A stretch of 20,667 nt of DNA from CAYWNK01 sp047639615 (lineage in GTDB: Bacteria > Planctomycetota > UBA1135 > GCA-002686595), in the NCBI GenBank assembly GCA_047639615.1, contig JBLIOL010000060.1, forward strand, positions 1 to 20,667, read 5' to 3'. The position numbers and the translations under genes are program-made. The first letter of the stretch is position 1. Every line of letters starts with the position of its first letter. Positions 14,988-20,667 of the stretch are shown in pieces. The notes beneath the pieces are model-generated. The model saw nothing but the letters and a program-made list of their open reading frames with translations. It had not been told where the DNA came from and ran no database searches.

Positions 14988-16193
14988 CTATTTCCCCTTG
15001 AGCAGGTAGGCCTCGGCCCGTAGCACTTGCGTGTTCTCGCCTGCGGCAACGTCTTCGGGCAGGGCTAGGACCTCTTCGTCGGGAACGATGCCACGGTACT
15101 CGATGATGTGGCCGTCGAGTCCGCTGTAGCCGCGTACGGAGAAGCGAATGGTGGCTGCACCTGAGGGTAGCTCCCAGGTACGTTTCGAAGACGAGGACCC
15201 GGCGCTCGTGCTGCCGAAGATGCGTGCCTGCTTGCGCTGCTTGAAATCCCGGGCGACGGTCTCGCCGGCTGAGATGCAACCCGCATCGATGATCAGCGCC
15301 ACGGGCCCAGGCGTCGCCTCGATCTGCTTGCGCAGGTCATCCCCGTAGCCGCCGCCGGTGTTGCCGCGCAGGTCGATGATCCAGCCCCCCGCGTCGGGGC
15401 ATTCCTTAAGCGCCTCGGCCATCCCAGTAGGGATGCTCGAGTCGATTCGGCGCAGGTACATGTAGCCCACGCCGCTCTCGAGCTGCTTGTAGTAGAAGGA
15501 CTTGCCGGCCTTGACCAGATCCTCGGGCCAGTTGTAATTGTGGGCCCAGCTGCCCTTCTCGGTACGGATGGTGAGCTTGACCTTCTTGCGTTTCTTTCCG
15601 GCCAAACACTCGAGGGTGTGCTTGTCGCCCTTCTCACCGGAGAGGGCGTAGAGGTATTCGAAGATGCGGGCGCGCTGGGGACTGGAGAAGGACCCGCCTT
15701 TCGCCCAGGTCTCTTGAGTGCGCTTCTCCAGGAACTTGGCGGCGTCCTTGCCGTCGATCTTGAGCACCACCGTACCGGCCTTAAGGCTGGCGCCTTGACC
15801 CTGGGGCGGGAACATGACGACGACTCGGCCGTCCGTAGCCTGCATCAGGCTCAGCCCTGAGTAGTAGCTGGGCTCGCGCTTGGGCAGCTCGATGGCGGAC
15901 TCGGTGACGTAGCTGTGGGCATCGCGCAGCTGGCCGATGCCGTCGAAGATCAGCTGCATGAAGTCCGCGTCGGTCTTGCACTTCTTGGCCGACTTGAGCA
16001 GCCGCGACTTGGCCGTTCCCCACTGCTTCTCGATGCCCTTGAGCTCGAAGAAGGGATAGACCTCGTCCGCTTGGTCGCAGAAGGCCTGGATGTCCGAGAC
16101 GTAGGACTCCTTGAAGTCGGACTGCGCGTCGGCAGGAGCCGCGAGGGCCAGGGCTGCCAGCGAGACGGTGAGCAGGGCAATGCGGAGCTTCAT
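14988..16193 (-). CDS. Secreted S41-family (C-terminal/tricorn-type) serine protease
   Basis: A 401-residue protein with a clear signal peptide (MKLRIALLTVSLAALALA, cleavage likely after ADA at residue 23). The N-terminal helical part contains LRDAHSYV (89-96), the usual S41 entry motif. Residues about 108-160 look like a reduced PDZ-like segment. The protease core has IIDLRGNTGGGYG (272-284) and the nucleophile region CISAGETVARDF (306-317, Ser308). The basic residue expected in CtpA-type enzymes within GxKTxGKG is not there; the sequence is GSTSAGSSS (327-335), closer to the tricorn-like S41B branch. It acts outside the cytoplasmic membrane; the substrate is unknown. It is divergent from the foldase gene, with 57 nt between, and near-identical 13-bp repeats lie on both sides of it. 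Confidence 0.83.
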   Translation of the reverse strand: MKLRIALLTVSLAALALAAPADAQSDFKESYVSDIQAFCDQADEVYPFFELKGIEKQWGTAKSRLLKSAKKCKTDADFMQLIFDGIGQLRDAHSYVTESAIELPKREPSYYSGLSLMQATDGRVVVMFPPQGQGASLKAGTVVLKIDGKDAAKFLEKRTQETWAKGGSFSSPQRARIFEYLYALSGEKGDKHTLECLAGKKRKKVKLTIRTEKGSWAHNYNWPEDLVKAGKSFYYKQLESGVGYMYLRRIDSSIPTGMAEALKECPDAGGWIIDLRGNTGGGYGDDLRKQIEATPGPVALIIDAGCISAGETVARDFKQRKQARIFGSTSAGSSSSKRTWELPSGAATIRFSVRGYSGLDGHIIEYRGIVPDEEVLALPEDVAAGENTQVLRAEAYLLKGK

Positions 16194-16201
16194 GGGGGCA
16201 T

Positions 16202-16218
16202 TACGGTACCGCGTTACC
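16202..16218. promoter_or_regulatory. Palindrome and 13-bp repeat in the divergent S41/foldase promoter region
   Basis: TACGGTACCGCGT (16202-16214) is the second copy of the 13-bp repeat at 14972. It overlaps GGTACCGCGTTACC (16205-16218), which is palindromic at 12 of 14 positions. Sitting in the 57-nt gap between two divergent genes, it is a candidate operator. No clear promoter hexamers were found. Confidence 0.35.
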
Positions 16219-16250
16219 TACCGCTGCGGTTATCCTAGGTCCCTTCGACC

Positions 16251-17660
16251 ATGCTGATCACGACCCTACTGGCGCCCCTCGTACTCGCCCTCGCCCCCAG
16301 CTCCCCGGAGCCGGCCCAGGACCAACCGACCAAGCAACAAGTCAGCCTGCCGCCGGGCGTGGTGGCTATGGCGCCCAATTGCCAGGTGACCCTGGCGGAG
16401 TTGGACGAGCTCTTGATCTGGCGCCACGGACTTGCACAAAGCGGCAAGAGCGCCCTGCGCGGGCTGCTCGAACTGGGTGCCATCGAGCACCTGGCAGCGG
16501 AGCGCGGCGTGCAGGTCACCCAGGTTCAACTGAACGAGCGCTGGGCCGAGCTGGAACAACAGGTGATCGACAGCGGCGAGGCCAGGGACATGGCCGAGTA
16601 CCTGCTCAAGAACCACGTGGAGCGCGCCACCTTCCGGCGCTACCTTTCCCTCGGCATCATCCATGAGGAGATGGTGCGCCAGGACCTGGAGATGCCCGCG
16701 GGTGCCAAGGTTCCCGGTGAGACCCAGAAGCTCTGGTTGGAGGAGAAGATGACCGGGCTCGGCTACGAGCCCATGCTCTACCCCTGGAAGGACGGCCTGG
16801 TGGCCCGCATGGGACCCGTTGAGGTCACCCGCGACCAACTGGCCGAGGAGTTGCGCGCCAAGCTGCCCGACGAGGAGCTGGCCGACGCCAGCTACGAGCT
16901 GCTGCTGGAGCAACGCCTGCGCGCGCGCATGCCCGACCTGGCCAGCGAAACCATGGAAGCGGCGGTGGACGATGAGGTCGCCAGGCGCCGCGCGAGCGTC
17001 GCCCGCGATGTGCGCTACAAGGGCGCTGAGTACGAACAACTGCTTGCCGCCCAGGGCCTCTCGATTCAGTCCGTGAGGCACGACCCCGCCGTGCGCGCGG
17101 CCGCGCTCTCACACCTGTGGATCAATCGCACCCACGACGACGAGGCCTTGCGCCAGGTCTACGAGGCCGAGCGCCCCTTCTTCGACGGCCAGTTCGGCGC
17201 CGGGGTGGAAGCCTATGTCTGCCTACTGCATGCCTCGGACGGCGGCACGCCGCTGATCCCGCGCACCTTCGAGGAAGCCGACACGCGTCTGCGCGAGCTA
17301 GCTGAGGACGTGCGCGACCTCGCTACCTTCCAAGAGCGCGTCGTGCCCGTCTCCGACGACAAGGGCACGCGCGAAGCCAAGGGCCTCTTGGGCCTGATCA
17401 CGAGCGGACGCCGCGGCGTCCCCGAAGCCATCCGCAAGGCCATCTTCGTACTGCTCAATGCCGAGTCCGGCGATCTCTCCGGGCGTTTGCTCGGCCCCAT
17501 CAAACTGAACAGCGGCATGGTGCTGGTGTGCTTGGGCAAGCGTCAGCCGGCCCCCACCTGGAGCTCCATGTCTTTCAAGGTGCACACCGAGCTGCGCCGT
17601 CGTCACATTTCCGAAGTGCTCCCCCGCGGACGCGTCGTCACTCTCTTTGATCCCCGCTAG
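16251..17660 (+). CDS. SurA/PrsA-like periplasmic parvulin-type foldase
   Basis: A 469-residue protein with an N-terminal signal segment (MLITTLLAPLVLALA). Two helical SurA-N-like modules follow at about 45-145 and 185-305 (for example VTLAELDELLIWR; VTRDQLAEELRAKLPDEE). Residues about 318-430 are a diverged parvulin domain: EAYVCLLHASD, the LRELAEDVRDLATFQERVVPVS block, AKGLLGLITSGRRGVPEAI in place of the usual GGDLG, and MVLVCLGKRQPAP as the last strand. The active-site residues are weakly kept, so it may be a chaperone more than an isomerase. Its expected role is folding of exported proteins. The first microcompartment vertex gene starts 15 nt downstream, so the two may share a transcript, although their functions (periplasm and cytoplasm) do not obviously belong together. 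Confidence 0.8.
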   Translation: MLITTLLAPLVLALAPSSPEPAQDQPTKQQVSLPPGVVAMAPNCQVTLAELDELLIWRHGLAQSGKSALRGLLELGAIEHLAAERGVQVTQVQLNERWAELEQQVIDSGEARDMAEYLLKNHVERATFRRYLSLGIIHEEMVRQDLEMPAGAKVPGETQKLWLEEKMTGLGYEPMLYPWKDGLVARMGPVEVTRDQLAEELRAKLPDEELADASYELLLEQRLRARMPDLASETMEAAVDDEVARRRASVARDVRYKGAEYEQLLAAQGLSIQSVRHDPAVRAAALSHLWINRTHDDEALRQVYEAERPFFDGQFGAGVEAYVCLLHASDGGTPLIPRTFEEADTRLRELAEDVRDLATFQERVVPVSDDKGTREAKGLLGLITSGRRGVPEAIRKAIFVLLNAESGDLSGRLLGPIKLNSGMVLVCLGKRQPAPTWSSMSFKVHTELRRRHISEVLPRGRVVTLFDPR

Positions 17661-17675
17661 GCAGACGCACCCCAT

Positions 17676-17975
17676 ATGTTGATCGCCAAAGTCGTCGGTA
17701 GCGTCGTCGCTACCCAGAAGGACGAGAAGCTCGAGAACACCAAGCTCTTGGTGCTCCAGATTCACGACCACGAGAACAAGCCCAAGGACCAGTACGTGGT
17801 TGCGGTCGACTCCGTGGGCGCTGGCCCCGGCGACATAGTGCTCTACGCCGCCGGTTCGAGCGCGCGCCAGACGACCCTGACCAAGGATCGCCCCTGCGAT
17901 GCGGTCACCATGGCCGTGGTCGACTCCTGGGATGTGGACGGTTCGAACGTCTACGAGAAGTGGAACGAGGGCTGA
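17676..17975 (+). CDS. Bacterial microcompartment vertex protein, EutN/CcmL family (copy 1)
   Basis: A 99-residue protein of the BMC pentamer family that caps the corners of polyhedral shells. It matches the family along its length: the first strand VVGSVVATQKDEKLENTKLLVLQI, the conserved AVDSVGAGPGDIVLYAAGSS (43-62) followed by AR, and the closing strand DAVTMAVVDSW. It is the first of three paralogues in a row, followed after 4 nt by copy 2. Family length is 80-100 residues, so it is complete. It acts in the cytoplasm. Confidence 0.93.
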   Translation: MLIAKVVGSVVATQKDEKLENTKLLVLQIHDHENKPKDQYVVAVDSVGAGPGDIVLYAAGSSARQTTLTKDRPCDAVTMAVVDSWDVDGSNVYEKWNEG

Positions 17976-17979
17976 GCGC

Positions 17980-18291
17980 ATGTACCTGGGAAGGGTCATC
18001 GGTCGCCTGGTAGCGACCACCCGTTACGAGGGCATGGACGCCGTGCCCCTGCAGTGGCTGCAGCCCCTGGACGAGGACGGTGCTGACATGGGAGGCGCCC
18101 TCGTCGCCTGCGCCGCCATCTCCTCGGGCCCCGGCGATCTAGTCCTGTGGGTCGACGGCCGCGAAGCCGCCTTGGCCTTGCCGGACGAGACCTTCGTACC
18201 CGTGGACGCCACCATCCTGGGCTTCGTCGAGCAGGCCGCTGGCCCCGCCGGCGACCTCGCTGATGACCGAGCCAAAGAGAACGGCTCATGA
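17980..18291 (+). CDS. Bacterial microcompartment vertex protein, EutN/CcmL family (copy 2, diverged)
   Basis: A 103-residue paralogue starting at the ATG at 17980 (MYLGRVIGRLVATTRYEG). The start strand GRVIGRLVATTR and the GPGDLVLWVDGREAAL segment align with the EutN fold, but the VDxVGAG signature kept in copies 1 and 3 is replaced by ACAAISSGPGD, and the SSAR turn by GREAA. The tail (about 88-103) is longer and acidic/polar. It is thus either a specialised vertex subunit or one that pairs with the others in mixed pentamers. A GAGGG motif lies upstream of the ATG. The last 4 nt overlap copy 3 (ATGA). Confidence 0.82.
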   Translation: MYLGRVIGRLVATTRYEGMDAVPLQWLQPLDEDGADMGGALVACAAISSGPGDLVLWVDGREAALALPDETFVPVDATILGFVEQAAGPAGDLADDRAKENGS

Positions 18292-18599
18292 TCCTCGCCG
18301 AAGTCGTCGGCACGGTGGTCACCCCCGTGCAGATCAAGGCCATGGAAGGTCACACCCTACTCATGGTGCGGCCCGTCACGCCCACGGGCGAGCGCGTGGC
18401 CAAGACCCGCGTAGCTGTGGACCGCGTCGGCGCCGGCGTGGGCGATCGCGTACTAATCCTGGACGAGGGCAACTCCGCGCGCCAGATCCTCTCCGACAAC
18501 TCAGCCCCCATCAAGACCATCGTGGTGGCCTTCGTGGACTACGTCAGCGCCCACGGCGCAACGGTGTACAACCACCAAGACACAGGGACCCAAGCATGA
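18288..18599 (+). CDS. Bacterial microcompartment vertex protein, EutN/CcmL family (copy 3)
   Basis: A 103-residue protein with the full EutN/CcmL pattern: AEVVGTVVTPVQIKAMEGHT at the start, VAVDRVGAGVGDRVLILDEG then NSAR in the middle, and IVVAFVDYVSAHGATVYN at the end. Compared with copy 1 it has the same fold and length, with a different charge pattern in the loops. It overlaps copy 2 by 4 nt and the aldolase by 4 nt (ATGA at both joints), so the three reading frames are translationally coupled. It is expected to occupy shell corners or to form the pentamer nearest the aldolase. Confidence 0.93.
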   Translation: MILAEVVGTVVTPVQIKAMEGHTLLMVRPVTPTGERVAKTRVAVDRVGAGVGDRVLILDEGNSARQILSDNSAPIKTIVVAFVDYVSAHGATVYNHQDTGTQA

Positions 18600-19300
18600 G
18601 CGCACCCGGCCAGAACTGGAGCGAAGAGGAAACCCGCGGACGCCAAGCACTGTGCCGCATCGGCGCCCTCTGCTACGAGCGCCACTACATCGCAGCCGCC
18701 GACGGCAACCTCTCCATGCGGCTCTCCGACGGCACCCTCCTGATCACCCCCACCGGTGCCATGAAGGGCTTCCTCACGCCGACCAACCTGGCCAAGACCG
18801 ACATGCAAGGTCGCTCCATCGATGACGGTCCCAAGGCCTCCAGCGAGATCCTGATCCACCTGGTGGCCTACGAGGAACGCCCCGACGTCAAAGCCATCAT
18901 CCACGCCCACCCGCCCTACTCGGTGGCCATGACCGTGGCCAACATCGACCTGCAGGTACCGATCATCCCCGAGATCGTAGTCACCATCGGCGGCATCCCC
19001 ACCGCGCCCCTAGGTACCCCCGGCACCCCAGAGTTGCCCGAGACCATCCGCGAGATCATCCGCTGCTCCGACACCGTGATCATGAAGAACCACGGTTCGG
19101 TCACCGTCGGCGACAACCTGATGGATGCCTACAAGAAGCTCGACATGATCGAGCACACGGCGCACATCCTCTGGCTAGCCCACGTAGCCCGCGGCGGCCT
19201 CGAACCGCTGCCGAAGGAAGCCGTGGACAAGCTCCTGGCTACCCGCGCGCACCTCGGCCTCACCGGCCGCAACACGCTCGAGAACAAGTGCGGCATGTGA
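18596..19300 (+). CDS. Class II aldolase (fuculose/rhamnulose-phosphate aldolase type), probable microcompartment enzyme
   Basis: A 234-residue zinc aldolase. The metal and catalytic positions fit L-fuculose-1-phosphate aldolase closely: DGNLS (36-40), the catalytic Glu84 in SSEILIH, HAHPP with His103 and His105, and His166 in KNHGSV. The spacings of 19 between Glu and first His, and 61 between second and third His, are those of that enzyme. It should cleave a sugar-1-phosphate to dihydroxyacetone phosphate and lactaldehyde, the step that feeds planctomycete microcompartments. The ending (about 202-234, LPKEAVDKLLATRAHLG and so on) is an extra amphipathic helix that might serve as a shell-targeting peptide. 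The frame is open upstream to 18263, but the ATG at 18596 gives the family length and overlaps the stop of copy 3. Confidence 0.92.
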   Translation: MSAPGQNWSEEETRGRQALCRIGALCYERHYIAAADGNLSMRLSDGTLLITPTGAMKGFLTPTNLAKTDMQGRSIDDGPKASSEILIHLVAYEERPDVKAIIHAHPPYSVAMTVANIDLQVPIIPEIVVTIGGIPTAPLGTPGTPELPETIREIIRCSDTVIMKNHGSVTVGDNLMDAYKKLDMIEHTAHILWLAHVARGGLEPLPKEAVDKLLATRAHLGLTGRNTLENKCGM

Positions 19301-19314
19301 GTCTTGGGGCACGC

Positions 19315-20667
19315 TCAGTCGAAGCGCGCTACCGAACCACGCAGACGATAGATGAGTGCGCCGCCGGTGATCGCCGGCGTGGCCATGCAGATCTCGCCTA
19401 GGCTGGCTTTGGCGACAATCTCGAACTCGGGCATGGCGCCGATGACGACCACGTCGCCTTCTTCGCTAACCAGGTAGACCAAGCCGTCGGCGGCCACGGG
19501 CGAGGCGGTGAAGCCGGCGCCGCCGGAGCCGAGGCGTTCGCGGTAGTGCTCTTCGCCGGTCATGGCGTCGAAGCAAGTGATCACGCCGCTGTCGTAGCAG
19601 AGCCAGACGAGGCCGCCGTAAACCAGGGGCGTCTGCATGTAGTTGCCGCGCTTGGTGACCATCCAGGCTAAGTGCTCGCCGTAGCTGCCATCGGCGCTCT
19701 CCTTGGGCACGCCCAGGTCGCCGCTGGCGGTGCTCTTGACTGCGAAGAGCGGCTTCTGCGGATGGGATTCGATCAGCGGCCGGTGGTTGCTGGTGAGGTA
19801 GATAATGCCGTCCGCTTCCACGGGCGTCGGCACGGGGATGCCTCCGCCGCCCGCCATGCGCCAGCGTTCGCTGCCGTCCTCGAGGGAGTAGCCGCCGATG
19901 TGCTTGCAACCGTTGACCACGATCTGGCGCTCGCCTGAGGGCAGAGTCACGGCGGTGGGCGTGCTCCAGCCGTTGACGTCGGCGCGCTCCACGCGCCAGA
20001 GTTGCTTGCCGTCGGCAAGGTCGAAGGCGGCCAGGAAGGGCTTGGTCTTCACGTCGGCCTGCACGATGACCTTGCCGTCGGCGATGATCGGCGAGGCGGC
20101 GAAGCCCCACTCGAGGTCGGTGGAGTTCCAAGGGCCGCAGTCCATGGGACCGAGCTCCAGGTGCCAGCGCACCTCGCCGCTATCGGCCTCGAAGCAGTAG
20201 AGGCCGTGGGAGCCAAAGAAGGCCACAACCGCCCCATCGGCGGCGGCCGGTGTGCAGTTGGCCTGGGTGGCTTTGGTGTGGCGACCGAAGGGCGGCACGG
20301 CCTTGATGGCCAGGGTGTTCCAGAGCACTTCGCCGCTCTCGGCGTCGAGCGCTAGCAAGCGGAACTCGGTCTCTACCAAGTCATCGGCGGAGTCGCCGGC
20401 GCCGTAGAGGCCGACCTTGAGTTCGGGCTCGTCGCCTGCGGGCACCGCGGTAGCCACAAAGATGCGGCCGTCCAGAATCACCGGCGAGGCATGCGAGAGG
20501 CCGGGAATTGGCGTCTTCCAGGTGGGCTCCTCGAATTCCAAGGGTAGGGGCAGGTCGGCGCCGATGCCGCGTGCTTCGGGCCCGCGGAACTGCGGCCAGT
20601 CCAGATTCGGCGCCGGAACAGAATCCGGGGCGGAATCCTGCGCGGCGGCGGGCAGGCAGAGCGATAG
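19315..20667 (-). CDS. Secreted PQQ-type beta-propeller protein (partial, 5' end outside window)
   Basis: The frame stays open from the TGA at 19315 to the right edge, giving 450 residues; the true start is beyond the window. The first visible residues (LSLCLPAAAQDSA) look like the end of a signal peptide, and the mature protein then starts with DWPQFRGPEARGIG, the usual opening of secreted PQQ-like propellers in planctomycetes. Several blade repeats follow, each with the pattern of a strand, a xxDGxxYxx or similar turn and a GExxW or GSERW end (for example ALDAESGEVLWNT; CFEADSGEVRWHLE; SLEDGSERWRM). It is probably a binding or scaffold protein of the envelope, not a proven quinoenzyme. A TTG at 20541 is not the start. 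It ends 14 nt from the convergent aldolase gene. Confidence 0.87.
   Translation of the reverse strand, partial: LSLCLPAAAQDSAPDSVPAPNLDWPQFRGPEARGIGADLPLPLEFEEPTWKTPIPGLSHASPVILDGRIFVATAVPAGDEPELKVGLYGAGDSADDLVETEFRLLALDAESGEVLWNTLAIKAVPPFGRHTKATQANCTPAAADGAVVAFFGSHGLYCFEADSGEVRWHLELGPMDCGPWNSTDLEWGFAASPIIADGKVIVQADVKTKPFLAAFDLADGKQLWRVERADVNGWSTPTAVTLPSGERQIVVNGCKHIGGYSLEDGSERWRMAGGGGIPVPTPVEADGIIYLTSNHRPLIESHPQKPLFAVKSTASGDLGVPKESADGSYGEHLAWMVTKRGNYMQTPLVYGGLVWLCYDSGVITCFDAMTGEEHYRERLGSGGAGFTASPVAADGLVYLVSEEGDVVVIGAMPEFEIVAKASLGEICMATPAITGGALIYRLRGSVARFD

Noticed and set aside
16266..17081. A 271-codon minus-strand ORF.
   Set aside because: Antisense to the foldase gene; no start signal and no recognisable domain.
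19466..20131. A 221-codon minus-strand ORF in another frame of the propeller gene.
   Set aside because: Its product is arginine-rich and repetitive, a frame shadow of the beta-propeller coding sequence.
20539..20541. TTG at 20541 as start of the propeller gene.
   Set aside because: The frame continues to the window edge and the upstream part encodes a signal-peptide end and the WPQFRGP motif, so the gene starts outside the window.

Overview
The window is GC-rich, gene-dense bacterial DNA, most likely from a planctomycete (Planctomycetota). The evidence is the combination of gene types: three EutN/CcmL-type microcompartment vertex genes followed by a class II aldolase (the planctomycete BMC arrangement), a secreted PQQ-type beta-propeller whose mature start reads WPQFRGP, a secreted metallophosphoesterase with a LamG domain, an FHA protein and a Hanks-type kinase, and few clear Shine-Dalgarno sites. 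No rRNA, tRNA, CRISPR array or intact transposase was seen. The exact lineage cannot be set from this window.

Layout. (1) 1-6813, minus strand: a tight four-gene operon, read from right to left: an FHA-domain membrane protein, a GspL-like PilM-PilN fusion, a PilO/GspM-like protein, and a large TPR protein that runs off the left edge. This looks like the inner-membrane assembly platform of a type IV pilus or type II secretion machine. (2) 7015-7695, minus: a RadC-family JAB/MPN protein. (3) 7696-8278: a 580-base gap that is not empty. It holds a good candidate for a 41-residue membrane protein with a strong ribosome binding site (7850-7975), a folded dyad (8025-8067) and a 164-bp element with terminal inverted repeats (8118-8281) whose right end contains the stop codon of the next gene. 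(4) 8279-11480, minus: a translationally coupled operon of a soluble Ser/Thr kinase, a protein with two YkgJ-type cysteine clusters, and a membrane-anchored HExxH peptidase. (5) 11648-12952, plus: a single-ring Clp/Hsp100-type AAA+ ATPase, divergent from the kinase. (6) 13030-16193: a secreted metallophosphoesterase/LamG protein (plus) converging on an S41-type protease (minus); two near-identical 13-bp repeats flank the protease gene. (7) 16251-19300, plus: a SurA/PrsA-like foldase followed by three vertex-protein genes and the class II aldolase, the last steps coupled by ATGA overlaps. (8) 19315 to the right edge, minus: a secreted beta-propeller protein, 5' end cut off by the window.

How the parts may work together: the FHA protein and the soluble kinase could form a phosphothreonine signalling pair acting on the pilus/secretion platform (inference only). 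The vertex proteins and aldolase belong to a sugar-phosphate (fuculose/rhamnulose type) microcompartment pathway, but no hexameric shell gene or aldehyde dehydrogenase lies in the window, so this is only part of such a system. Several products are secreted or envelope-bound (S41 protease, foldase, metallophosphoesterase, propeller, HExxH peptidase). The most unusual items are the PilM-PilN/PilO/TPR platform with its FHA partner, the isolated vertex trio with a degenerate middle copy, the single-ring Clp-like ATPase with an unfamiliar N-domain, and the inverted-repeat element.
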